A DNA stretch of 44,617 nt from Gammaproteobacteria bacterium 53_120_T64. Lineage in GTDB: Bacteria > Pseudomonadota > Gammaproteobacteria > Pseudomonadales > Porticoccaceae. How positions within the stretch are numbered: the first letter of the stretch is position 1; every line of letters starts with the position of its first letter. The position numbers were made by a program, and so were the translations under genes. This document shows, piece by piece, positions 1 to 7,933 of the stretch. The notes below the pieces were generated by a model. That model saw nothing but the letters and a program-made list of their open reading frames with translations, had not been told where the DNA came from and made no database searches. The DNA lies in the NCBI GenBank assembly GCA_002162815.1, contig MAAT01000058.1, forward strand, positions 1 through 44,617. The letters are read 5' to 3'.

Positions 1-1
1 A

Positions 2-106
2 TGGACATTAAGGCAGGCTCTCGATGATTGCTATTTGTTTGGTGCAATCAGCGTATCATTGATCCTGCCTTTTCTTTTTATATTTCAGCGGCTTAGGCTT
101 AAGTAA
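2..106 (+). CDS. C-terminal end of a probable MFS multidrug transporter (5' truncated by the window)
   Basis: Frame 2 is open from the first base to a TAA at 104-106 and encodes 34 residues. A short polar stretch (QALDDC) is followed by a hydrophobic helix (about 15 residues rich in L, I, F and V) and a basic tail ending LRLK. That pattern fits the last transmembrane helix and cytoplasmic tail of DHA2/EmrB-type major facilitator transporters, whose C-termini often read like 'QA-x-x-x-D-x-F-x-x' followed by a final hydrophobic helix. Only the tail is visible, so the family call is an inference. Another polytopic membrane protein would look similar. Confidence 0.45.
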   Translation, partial: WTLRQALDDCYLFGAISVSLILPFLFIFQRLRLK

Positions 107-113
107 GTGCCAT

Positions 114-135
114 TCGAGTCTGACCCCTATTTATT
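114..135 (+). repeat. Island-edge direct repeat, left copy
   Basis: TCGA followed two bases later by the core CTGACCCCTATTTATT (120-135). The same 22-nt unit recurs at 11488-11509 in the same orientation with two mismatches; the 16-nt core is identical. The two copies bracket the glycan island. Nothing else is apparent in the 107-265 gap apart from the ribosome binding site of the next gene. Confidence 0.6.
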
Positions 136-265
136 TGCGAAGGATAATACCGTCTACAGCTCACAACGATGGTCAGTTAATAATGTAGCGCTATCCGCTG
201 AATCCTAACCCGAATTTCTTTCAGCACCCTGCTAAAGGAAACCCCTCAAGGAATTAAAGGAACGT

Positions 266-2329
266 ATGTCCAATAATAAAGAAACCCGCCTGTCAAACTG
301 GTACCAAGACATCGAAGCTAAACGGGCCTTTATTATCGGCACCGTGCTACTGCTTTGTTTTGTAATAGTTGCGGCCACTTCTTTGCGACACCCCACAGAC
401 TATGACGGCTACTGGCACCTTCAAATGGGGAAGGACTGGGTAGAAAATGGACTTAGCCCTTATCAAGACCATTACAGCTTTACCTACAAGGGCGAAGCGA
501 TTAGCTCCCCTCCTGTACTCTTCCAGGCTGCTTTATATACCTTGGTGAAATGGTTTGGCGAATTTAGCGGCCTTATCACCTTCAAGCTGCTGGCGTCTTT
601 ACTGACATTAGGCTGCATGTGGGGCTGGCTGAAACAAATCAAAGCTCCAGCCCTAGTCTATTGCCTGATATTTCCTATGCTAACGGTTTTAATTCAGCTA
701 AGAGCACAAGTCCGCCCTGAATTAATCAGTTACGCCCTGTCTATCATCGCCCTCATACTGTATCAGCGAGCCCACCTTAAACTCAGCATTAGAGCCATTG
801 CCCCAATTGCTTTACTCTTACTATTCTGGGCCAACTATCACACACCTATCCTAGGATATGTCATTTTCTTTGGCCTGTTTGTCGATATCGGCCTAAAATT
901 AATTAAAGAGAAAGCATCGATAAAAACCTGGCTGGTATGGGCAAGTTGGGGGGTATTACTAATTGCTATTGGGTTCTTGACTCCGAGCATGGCACATCCA
1001 GTTTACGGGATACTCATATTATCTGATGCCTGGAAAACCATTACCGATGAATTCCAATCTCCGATGGTGTACAACGGCATTGCAAGTGTTTACGTCTTGG
1101 TCTTAATCGCCATGACAACTCTGGTTATGGCCCTAAGACAAGGAAAATTCGGCTATCTCGTATGTAGTGGAGTCATGCTGTACGCAGGCTTGACGATGGC
1201 CCGAATGGTAACCCCTGCAGGTATTATCTTCTTAGGCATGTTTGCCCATTTAATACGTGAAACAAAAATACAAGGTACCCTGCAGTCATCACAGTACAGA
1301 CCGTCTTCAGTGATCCTGCTACTATCATTAACTATATTTTTAATACCAATGTTAGAAAGCATTCGTCTAGTACGCAGCATGCTGCACGAAAATCAAACCA
1401 TAACCAATTTATTTCCAGAACATTTAGTCACATACATGCTCGATAACAATAAGTCTGGTCGGATTTTCAATGAAGTTGATATGGGGGGCTTTTTGATCTA
1501 TCGCTTGTCTCCCAACAACCAAGTCTATATTGATACCAGAACCAACATCCTCTATCCACTTGAACATGTCAGAACCTGGGTAAGAGCGAAGACTGATAGT
1601 GAATCCCTAAAGACAGAACTTCAAAAATACAAAATTGATTTAGCTATCATGGACAGCACTGTCCGCGACGCCCAGCTAATGTTAATCGCAGATGAGCTAA
1701 AACTCGATTTTGTCGATGAGAGATACGCTCTTTACAGCCGAAAATCCCCTAATTTTCCTGCAACGGGCCAGTTGTGGGCCAAACCATACTGCTGGGAGGC
1801 TGATCAATCGCCAAGATTGTCACAGGAATGGCAAATTGCTCAAGCTATTCTGCCCCAAAGCTCACCGGTGATGCAGCTTTTAGAGCTTACCACCTGGTAC
1901 GCCACCGCAGACGATCCAAAGGACTGGCTAAGCAAGTTTGGAGGGGGGGTACCATTAACTGATGCAAGCATGCGCTTTGTAGGGTACCAAGCGCTGAATA
2001 ATGGCTTCTACAAATTAGCAGCTGCGTTATTTAGCTCTATCTATAACGCTGAAAGAAAAGACTACCTGGCCTTCGCCTTGGCACTGCTGCGAAACGAACA
2101 GACAGGTGAAGCAGAAGTAGCCCTTGACCGAGCAACGAAACTTCCCGAACACAGATACGACACTACTGATTACATAATAATGCAGGGTTTACTTAGCGAA
2201 ATAAAAACACGGCGCCCCTTACAGCATATTGATCAAGGACTTGTTAAGCATATCGCCGAGACCGTAGACTCATATGCACTAAGCAACTATAACGAGTTAG
2301 TAAGCGTCCGCACATTTTGCCGGCAATGA
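266..2329 (+). CDS. GT-C-like multi-pass membrane protein, putative glycosyltransferase
   Basis: A 687-residue protein. Roughly residues 20-370 are a series of about ten hydrophobic helices; the rest is mostly soluble. The first external loop, just after helix 1, carries an acidic pair (DYD, 45-47) followed by WHL (50-52), as in GT-C glycosyltransferases that use polyprenyl-phosphate sugars with a catalytic acid in that loop. Around residues 405-485 a segment of the type GGFLIYRL...VYIDTR...YP is followed by a mixed alpha/beta stretch, a layout seen in many uncharacterised bacterial GT-C-like proteins. The last 120 residues look like helical repeats. The ATG at 266 is preceded by AAAGGA at good spacing. 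It is the only large plus-strand gene at this edge and converges on the minus-strand glycan operon. Proposed role (inference): transfer of a lipid-linked sugar to a periplasmic acceptor. An O-antigen polymerase or ligase-like role is an alternative. No close characterised relative recognised. Confidence 0.6.
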   Translation: MSNNKETRLSNWYQDIEAKRAFIIGTVLLLCFVIVAATSLRHPTDYDGYWHLQMGKDWVENGLSPYQDHYSFTYKGEAISSPPVLFQAALYTLVKWFGEFSGLITFKLLASLLTLGCMWGWLKQIKAPALVYCLIFPMLTVLIQLRAQVRPELISYALSIIALILYQRAHLKLSIRAIAPIALLLLFWANYHTPILGYVIFFGLFVDIGLKLIKEKASIKTWLVWASWGVLLIAIGFLTPSMAHPVYGILILSDAWKTITDEFQSPMVYNGIASVYVLVLIAMTTLVMALRQGKFGYLVCSGVMLYAGLTMARMVTPAGIIFLGMFAHLIRETKIQGTLQSSQYRPSSVILLLSLTIFLIPMLESIRLVRSMLHENQTITNLFPEHLVTYMLDNNKSGRIFNEVDMGGFLIYRLSPNNQVYIDTRTNILYPLEHVRTWVRAKTDSESLKTELQKYKIDLAIMDSTVRDAQLMLIADELKLDFVDERYALYSRKSPNFPATGQLWAKPYCWEADQSPRLSQEWQIAQAILPQSSPVMQLLELTTWYATADDPKDWLSKFGGGVPLTDASMRFVGYQALNNGFYKLAAALFSSIYNAERKDYLAFALALLRNEQTGEAEVALDRATKLPEHRYDTTDYIIMQGLLSEIKTRRPLQHIDQGLVKHIAETVDSYALSNYNELVSVRTFCRQ

Positions 2330-2773
2330 CAAAATCTAGAGAACCTCAAATATAACGGGATCGACACCAAGTCTGAAAAAAATTAAGGGGCCTATTATCC
2401 GCCAATTTAACTGGCAACGTAATAACACTCATCTCCTCCTAGCCACAACTAGTAAGCCTCTACCGAAAAATCAGGTAAGAAATTATTGTGCATATTTTTT
2501 ACATAACCACATATAAAGAAGTATTTTTCTTAAACTTGGATGGGTTGCCCCCCCCAGCACCGCAAATCTTGAGAATGTTCAAAACCATGTGTCAACTGAA
2601 CCAGCTTACTCGCTGATGTATTGACTTAGGCTCTCAGGGAAATGAATCGCCAGTTGTGACAGGGTTAAACTCAATTCTAAACGAGGTGTGTCCAGCGCTC
2701 AGTGCTTTCAATATACCTGCGTACAGCAGCTTCAGTAAGCTGTTTCCATTGGCAAAGCCACCCTTGGTTTACG
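2330..2773. other. 444-bp AT-rich gap between convergent genes, no gene supported
   Basis: This stretch separates the 3' ends of the GT-C-like gene and the minus-strand operon. It holds a run of eight C at 2548-2555 and several short open frames. On the minus strand two overlapping frames of about 30 codons (roughly 2600-2795) read plausibly but lack starts and match nothing I know; they could be gene debris or chance. No hairpin with a T-run was found for either converging gene. Confidence 0.5.
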
Positions 2774-3646
2774 CTATATCCTCCTGGCAACAACAAGCCT
2801 TGATCCGCCTACTGGCAAATCAAACCCCCTCTTAATAAGGGCCAACTCGGCATTAAGCACTCGGAAAAATAATGAATTTAACCAGGGAGAGATTTTCAGC
2901 TCTGCAGAGGCATCAAATTGTTTATCCGACACTTTTTTCTGAAGAAATCTAGACACCATCATGGCAGGTAGGAGTGTTGTTACAAAAGACGTGCTTCTGA
3001 TCACACGAAAACCCGCGGCGTCAATCTTGTTGTGAAGATCTGCGGCAGCATAGCGTCGTTCATGGCAAGCGTATTCATCTATAGCGCTCCACAACCATGC
3101 ATGCTGGGGAATGGTGAGTAACATCAAACCTTCAGGCTTTAGAGCTGTATACATCTGCGTGAGCACCTCCTCATCTTCTTTAATGTGTTCTAAAACGTCA
3201 AATGCACCAATCACATCAAATTCATTTTCGAAAGGAATGCTTCTGGCGTCCATCTGCATAAACTTCGAAGATGGCAACCTTGTAGCGGCAAAACCAAGTC
3301 CGGCTATGAAGATTTCACTTCCGCATAACATTGTATGAGGAAATCTTTTCGATATGCCAGACAAGACATAACCGGTACCACAGCCTATTTCAAGCAAAGA
3401 TTGAAAATTCGGGCAATATTTTTCAATCGCCCACATGAGCAACTGATTTCTGATCTTAAACCAAAAATTAGTCTCCTCCAAACGAGCAAGCTCCGAAAAA
3501 TAATGTGGTCTAAACCCACCACCATCGTGTGCAAAATCGGGGGCATATGAATCAAAACCATCCACAAGGGCGGGGGTGAAACCACAACCAGGGCAGTTTC
3601 GGGTTGAAGACCCATAGCGGACATCGCAGGAAAGACAACGTTTCAT
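2774..3646 (-). CDS. Class I SAM-dependent methyltransferase with N-terminal zinc ribbon
   Basis: A 290-residue protein. The N-terminus has two CxxC pairs (C4/C7 and C18/C21), a small zinc-ribbon-like knuckle. It is followed by a methyltransferase type 11/12 core: motif I LLEIGCGTG (about 84-92), an acidic residue at the end of strand 2, GAFDVLEHI as motif IV, and ALKPEG...L..TIP as the post-motif. The C-terminal third holds hydrophobic helices typical of methyltransferases in polysaccharide clusters. It probably methylates a sugar or sugar-lipid in the cytoplasm; the substrate cannot be read from sequence. It is the last gene of the glycan operon, and its ATG overlaps the stop of the GtrA-like gene by four bases (ATGA), indicating translational coupling. 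Confidence 0.8.
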   Translation of the reverse strand: MKRCLSCDVRYGSSTRNCPGCGFTPALVDGFDSYAPDFAHDGGGFRPHYFSELARLEETNFWFKIRNQLLMWAIEKYCPNFQSLLEIGCGTGYVLSGISKRFPHTMLCGSEIFIAGLGFAATRLPSSKFMQMDARSIPFENEFDVIGAFDVLEHIKEDEEVLTQMYTALKPEGLMLLTIPQHAWLWSAIDEYACHERRYAAADLHNKIDAAGFRVIRSTSFVTTLLPAMMVSRFLQKKVSDKQFDASAELKISPWLNSLFFRVLNAELALIKRGFDLPVGGSRLVVARRI

Positions 3647-4074
3647 AATCTGTTCCCCTTCAACTCATCCAGATTTGTGAAGACGAAAAACTTAAATGCA
3701 ATGAAGAGAAACCCCGCCACAACAAAAACAGCAATGGCCTGTACCCATTGGTGTGCATACCCGAGTCTATCGATGAAAATTATTAAGATAACGAGGTTAA
3801 TAAAATACCCAATAAAGTGAGTTATAAAGTAGCGAACACCCGAACCAAGCAAGCTTCCTTTGTGCGCGAAGGTAACGTTACGGTTCCCAATATATCCAAT
3901 TGCAGCCCCGACTCCATACAGAACAGTCATGGTTATTTTAGGCGTCGCCCCAAGATAGGTGAGCAGAAAATAAGCCAAGTATCCGAGCGAGTTACTCACA
4001 ACACCGAAGAAAGCATAGCGGGTTAACTGTACAAATGCGCTCTGAGTTTTCTCGAGTACCGGTAAATCATTCAT
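3643..4074 (-). CDS. GtrA-like membrane protein, putative polyprenyl-phosphate-sugar flippase
   Basis: With the start chosen here the protein has 143 residues and four hydrophobic helices. The family signature is visible: an N-terminal QLTRYAFFG...SNSLGYLAYFLL segment, GNRNVTF after helix 2, and a last helix ending FKFFVF. GtrA proteins are thought to flip undecaprenyl-phosphate-linked sugars made by a GtrB partner. A longer reading frame begins at 4155, but its first 27 residues lie inside the upstream gene and are not GtrA-like. The ATG at 4074 overlaps the upstream stop by eight bases (ATGAATGA), as expected for coupled genes. A GtrB-like partner lies in the same operon (7920-8873). Confidence 0.82.
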   Translation of the reverse strand: MNDLPVLEKTQSAFVQLTRYAFFGVVSNSLGYLAYFLLTYLGATPKITMTVLYGVGAAIGYIGNRNVTFAHKGSLLGSGVRYFITHFIGYFINLVILIIFIDRLGYAHQWVQAIAVFVVAGFLFIAFKFFVFTNLDELKGNRL

Positions 4075-4996
4075 GTACAGAGACAGCCACACCGAAACCC
4101 GTCTTACCATAACCGTTACCGTTGTACAGCATGTAGCGCCGGCCTTTATGGTCAAAAACGAATGGGTATTCGATCATTTCCGAGTCCCAGCCATCAGCCG
4201 AAACATCAATTCCAACTGCATTTAAAGCTAAGCTCCATGTTTTACCATCTTTGCTCACGGCGTAGCCGATGCGATATAGCGCCCCCGTGCCACTGCGATA
4301 GGAAAACCACATTTCATATCCACCTTCAGTATCGCGCGCAACAGTGGGTCTAGAAAAAGCTTGGGCTATACCCAGCTCATAGGGAATAGCTAAGCCCGTA
4401 CGATCCCAGCGATGTCCATCTGCAGATGAGGCGTAATTGATGACATGCAGCATCTCGCCATTACCCGCATCCCACGCTGTTGTCGAGCCGTACCACATAC
4501 TGAAGCCACCCCCCTCGCTCTCAAGCACCCATGGGTAGGAAAGGCTAATAGGATCGATCTTATTGGTAGCCATAAAGGGTGAATCCTGATCTAACTCCAG
4601 AGACAAATCTTGTTTAACAATCAGTCGACCTATGTCGCCCCGCCAGTGCTCCCCGTGAGGTGTCTGCCACCCCATAAACAGCATGTAGCGTTTACCATCA
4701 ACTTCATAGCAGTTACCAATACTCACGCCATCCGTATAAAAACTATCTTCTGCCCCATTTTCGAAGAATGGATGACTGTGCTCCCTAACAACCTGGCGTC
4801 GAACAATATCAACATCAACCGCTCCCACGGAAGAACGATTTTCGGCATCTCTTCCACTGAAGAAAACACGGTAAACATCACCATCAATAAGGACGGGCAA
4901 AGGATTTGCGGCATGTGATAGCAGCTTGGGGTGCCTGTTAGTACCTGATGGGCAATATAGTAATCCAAGTTTCTGCCATTTAAAATTGGCGCTCAT
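4067..4996 (-). CDS. Five-bladed beta-propeller, glycosidase-like (GH43/GH130/GH32 clan type)
   Basis: A 309-residue protein built of repeated blade-like units, each with strand patterns such as YRVFFSGRD, YMLFMGW, FSMWYGS, YEMWFSYRSG and YMLYNGNG. This is the layout of five-bladed propellers of glycoside hydrolase and glycosyl phosphorylase families acting on beta-linked or furanosidic sugars. There is no signal peptide, so it should be cytoplasmic. Acidic residues suited to catalysis are present (for example in SGRDAEN near 47-53 and FYTDG near 86-90), but I cannot assign the catalytic set. It overlaps both neighbours by 4-8 bases within the glycan operon, arguing for a biosynthetic or sugar-recycling role rather than nutrition. 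The exact family is uncertain. Confidence 0.65.
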   Translation of the reverse strand: MSANFKWQKLGLLYCPSGTNRHPKLLSHAANPLPVLIDGDVYRVFFSGRDAENRSSVGAVDVDIVRRQVVREHSHPFFENGAEDSFYTDGVSIGNCYEVDGKRYMLFMGWQTPHGEHWRGDIGRLIVKQDLSLELDQDSPFMATNKIDPISLSYPWVLESEGGGFSMWYGSTTAWDAGNGEMLHVINYASSADGHRWDRTGLAIPYELGIAQAFSRPTVARDTEGGYEMWFSYRSGTGALYRIGYAVSKDGKTWSLALNAVGIDVSADGWDSEMIEYPFVFDHKGRRYMLYNGNGYGKTGFGVAVSVHE

Positions 4997-5658
4997 ATCC
5001 TTTTCAATTTCGTACTCGGTACTTTTGCGCGCTCTGTTGCAGCACCGATATAAACACCCTCAGGTGCTGCATCAGCAAGTAGTAAGGTACCGGCACCAAT
5101 CACGCACTTATTGCCAATCTTGATATGGTCCCGCAGCGTTGCATTGACACCGATAAAGCACTGCTCCCCAATCTCAACGCCGCCAGAAATAACCACATGC
5201 GAGGCAATGAAGCAGTGATCCATGATAGTGGAGTGGTGGCCAATGTGATTGCCGCTCCACAGCGTGACGTTGTTGCCAATGGTGACGAATGGTTGAATTG
5301 TGTTGTCTTCAAGAATAAAACAATTCTCACCGATGTGACCATCATTCAAAACGGTTGCATGGGAACTAATGAAGCTGGCTATTCTGTACCCCAATGCCTT
5401 GGCAGCTAGATATTTCTCCTTCCGCACCACATTGAGTTTGGAGTAACTAAGTGCAACAAAAATCTCACATTGCTTCGGCGAGTAGTGGTTTGATAGCTCC
5501 TCAAAAGGGATGACAGGTAGGTTGCAACAAGTTATTTCCATTCGGTACTCTGCGTCAACCGTAAAAGAGACGACTTCATATTCTGAGTCTGTGCTGAAAT
5601 AAAAATGTGCAAGTTCGGCGATGTCTCCAGAGCCAAAGATTACTAAAGGAGTTTTCAT
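4993..5658 (-). CDS. NeuD/PglD-like sugar O- or N-acyltransferase (left-handed beta-helix)
   Basis: A 221-residue protein with two parts. Residues 1-80 form a Rossmann-like sugar-nucleotide-binding region starting VIFGSGDIAE. Residues 95-210 are hexapeptide repeats ([LIV]-G-x4) such as IGENCF, IGNNVT, IGEQCF and IGNKCV, forming a left-handed beta-helix. A histidine-rich turn (NHIGHHS) and DHCF...SHVVISG are typical of acetyltransferases in O-antigen and S-layer glycan clusters. Relatives PglD, PerB and VioB acetylate the 4-amino group of nucleotide-linked 4-amino-6-deoxy sugars, which would fit the WecE-like aminotransferase nearby (inference). Its start lies two bases past the upstream stop, and its own stop overlaps the next gene by four bases. 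Confidence 0.8.
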   Translation of the reverse strand: MKTPLVIFGSGDIAELAHFYFSTDSEYEVVSFTVDAEYRMEITCCNLPVIPFEELSNHYSPKQCEIFVALSYSKLNVVRKEKYLAAKALGYRIASFISSHATVLNDGHIGENCFILEDNTIQPFVTIGNNVTLWSGNHIGHHSTIMDHCFIASHVVISGGVEIGEQCFIGVNATLRDHIKIGNKCVIGAGTLLLADAAPEGVYIGAATERAKVPSTKLKRI

Positions 5659-5660
5659 TA

Positions 5661-6293
5661 TTACTTCCTTACTAGAATCGTGAATTCATATAATCCGTAA
5701 TCGTGGAGTAAAGCCACATTGCGCGAATAACGGCGTTTACAGGAATCAAACAGAACACAAGGGTCAGCGTAATAAAGATAGTCGCGCTTTTTATCCGAGT
5801 CTGAATAGGAAGTCAGACAGTTGAAGGCGAAACCAACACGACTGGTTCGGTCAAGCATATCCAATGTAGCTTCGAGATAATATCGCCATTCATCATTGGA
5901 TCGACCTAAACGAACATTAAAGATACCGCTTGCAACACAGTAATCAGCGATTTCATCTGGTTCGTTAGAGACTACAAAGCGTGCTTTAGGTTGATTTAGA
6001 TAACGCTGCTCAGCGGCTTGAACCATGCCCTCAGATACATCGATACCCGAATAAGAGAACTCCTTATACTTTTCATCAAGAAAGTCATAGAGCGCACCAT
6101 AACCACAACCCAAATCATTTATAGAAAAGTGATTTGTCATCTCAATGATTTTGCATAGCTGTTCGAAACGTAGTGTCTGACCTTCTTCACCATTCCAATC
6201 CACACCTCGCGGTGTTTCTCCATACTCTGACAGCTTGGATGTGTAATATTCCGCAACCTCATTCATGGTTTTCACATTTGTAATAGTCGTCAT
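5661..6293 (-). CDS. Class I SAM-dependent methyltransferase
   Basis: A 210-residue protein with motif I in the form INDLGCGYGALYDFL (about 57-71), then YSGIDVSEGMVQAA (strand 2 ending in an acidic residue) and a long C-terminal beta-rich part ending FTILVRK. It resembles small methyltransferases of the type 11/25 superfamily found in sugar clusters. The substrate is unknown; methylation of a deoxyamino sugar or of an acyl group on it is a reasonable guess. The ATG overlaps the upstream methyltransferase stop by four bases, and the next gene starts two bases after its own stop. Confidence 0.75.
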   Translation of the reverse strand: MTTITNVKTMNEVAEYYTSKLSEYGETPRGVDWNGEEGQTLRFEQLCKIIEMTNHFSINDLGCGYGALYDFLDEKYKEFSYSGIDVSEGMVQAAEQRYLNQPKARFVVSNEPDEIADYCVASGIFNVRLGRSNDEWRYYLEATLDMLDRTSRVGFAFNCLTSYSDSDKKRDYLYYADPCVLFDSCKRRYSRNVALLHDYGLYEFTILVRK

Positions 6294-7078
6294 TTCTCAC
6301 CCGCCCCAGTGGAAGGCCTGGCTTCAAAATAGCGAACCAATGCACGTTCAGATTTGGTAAACAATTTTTGCAAAATGAATAGCGGGTACAATGTGTTCTT
6401 ATTCAACAATATTCCAAGTATTGCAGGGAAATAAGTCTTAAACTTTACTTCACGACGTCCAGATTGTTTGGTTCGCTCTAATGCTGACAACGCTAACTTT
6501 GACCCTTCACTCCTATTTACCAAGAAATTAGAAATGGGCAACAAATAATTTGAAGTTGGAAAGGTTAATCCTGCAATGTGAACTAGTTTCCAGCCACTAT
6601 CAGCAGTCAGTTTTTCTAATGTCAATCTAGTGTATCGTCTGCAATGCCCAGCTATATCGTCTTCAATACCCCAGTGCGCTGGCGATGCGGGCACCAGACC
6701 AATCATAATTCCGCCCACCTTCATGCATTTCTTTGACTTTTGCATGAAGGAAAATTGCACCTTATCTTCCAAATGCTCCAATACCATACAAGAAATCACC
6801 AAGTCCACCTTTCCAGTTGAGGCGGACATATTAAGATAATCTTCATTGATTGGTGTGTAGCGATGCTCGGCAATTTCCTTATAAAAACGACCCTTCAGAG
6901 ATGCAATGGTTTTAGCTTCGAGATCATATGACTTACCTGACCACCCTTGATCGAGTAACAGACGTGTTATTTCGCCACTACCTGGCCCTATTTCAATAAA
7001 AACCCCTGGTGTAACCTGACGCAAACGATCACGTAGGTACATCAGTTGTAAAAGCGTTCCCGGCGGCAACACTATCAT
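6290..7078 (-). CDS. Class I SAM-dependent methyltransferase
   Basis: A 262-residue protein. Motif I is FIEIGPGSGEITRLLL (about 27-42) and the post-motif region has DLVISCMVLEHLED and MKVGGIMIGLVPA. CRRYTRLTLEKL after that is the helix common to methyltransferases of this group. The C-terminus is hydrophobic and basic (about 205-255), suggesting membrane contact, perhaps with a polyprenyl-linked substrate. It differs clearly from the other two methyltransferases of the operon. It is preceded by a 30-base gap after the dioxygenase gene and overlaps the next methyltransferase by four bases. Confidence 0.77.
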   Translation of the reverse strand: MIVLPPGTLLQLMYLRDRLRQVTPGVFIEIGPGSGEITRLLLDQGWSGKSYDLEAKTIASLKGRFYKEIAEHRYTPINEDYLNMSASTGKVDLVISCMVLEHLEDKVQFSFMQKSKKCMKVGGIMIGLVPASPAHWGIEDDIAGHCRRYTRLTLEKLTADSGWKLVHIAGLTFPTSNYLLPISNFLVNRSEGSKLALSALERTKQSGRREVKFKTYFPAILGILLNKNTLYPLFILQKLFTKSERALVRYFEARPSTGAGEK

Positions 7079-7108
7079 TTTTCAGACCTCACAAAAAATA
7101 TGAGCGAA

Positions 7109-7933
7109 CTAGCACTTTTCACCTGTCTGTTTTAATAGGTAATCCGCAATAGAAGTAGGTTCGACATAGTTAAAGCCCAAGACATCTCTTTCTTCATCTG
7201 ACAGGCTGAAAGGTTTCATATTCATTGGAATGTTAATTTGTTGCTTAAAATAGGGGATGCTATAAACATGATTCACTGCACGTCGCTCAGAGTGTGTCTT
7301 ATTGAATCCGCCAGCATGAAACAACATGCAGTCAAGCAAGATAAATGAACCCGCTTTCGCTTCTACCTGGATAGCATTTTTTTGAACATAATTATCAGAT
7401 GGAAAGGCTTCTAATTTATGTGAAGCTGGAAGTACAAATGTAGCACCATTTTCAAAGGTAAAATTATCCACGCAAAACAGCGCGTTAATCGCAAGTGGTG
7501 TCGTAGATATAAAGTGCTGATAAGGTAAGTCCCTATGCCAAGCACCTTGGTTATAGTTTTCTTGAGGTGGATTTACCACCCCGTTTTGCTGATTAAGAAT
7601 GAATTTTCCTGAAATCAACTTTTTCAGCATCATAAGCAGATTTTCGTTTAATGCGATCCTGAGAAACTCCAGCCCCCCATGTGTGAGTGGTGAGCGGATG
7701 GTGTGTAACTCATTGATACTCCGAAGTTTAATCTCGCTATACCTTTCAACGTAGCGTTCTTGAGTACAGCTAAACTCTTCCGAAATACTTTGGAGTTCAG
7801 ACGCTGTATAGCCTGAATCAATGGTGGCATAACCAATATTTCTAACCTGTTCTGCAGCTTCGCCAAAAACCGTATCGGACAGGTTTTGTTGGAGAACGCC
7901 ATAGGATTCGGAAGGGATATTATCGGTTATCAT
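7109..7933 (-). CDS. Phytanoyl-CoA dioxygenase (PhyH) family Fe(II)/2-oxoglutarate oxygenase
   Basis: A 274-residue protein with the double-stranded beta-helix motifs of the PhyH family. The iron ligands are H133 and D135 (AWHRDLPYQ) and H206 (CMLFHAGG), with an arginine pair at 217-218 (SERRAVNHVY) placed to bind 2-oxoglutarate. PhyH-family enzymes hydroxylate or otherwise oxidise small molecules, lipids and sugars. Here, between a GtrB-like glycosyltransferase and methyltransferases, the likely target is a sugar, its acyl group or the lipid carrier (inference). The start at 7933 overlaps the upstream gene by 14 bases. All key residues appear intact, so it should be active. Confidence 0.82.
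   Translation of the reverse strand: MITDNIPSESYGVLQQNLSDTVFGEAAEQVRNIGYATIDSGYTASELQSISEEFSCTQERYVERYSEIKLRSINELHTIRSPLTHGGLEFLRIALNENLLMMLKKLISGKFILNQQNGVVNPPQENYNQGAWHRDLPYQHFISTTPLAINALFCVDNFTFENGATFVLPASHKLEAFPSDNYVQKNAIQVEAKAGSFILLDCMLFHAGGFNKTHSERRAVNHVYSIPYFKQQINIPMNMKPFSLSDEERDVLGFNYVEPTSIADYLLKQTGEKC

Noticed and set aside
2548..2555. Run of eight C as a phase-variation tract
   Set aside because: It lies in a gap with no supported gene or promoter next to it, so there is nothing evident for it to switch.
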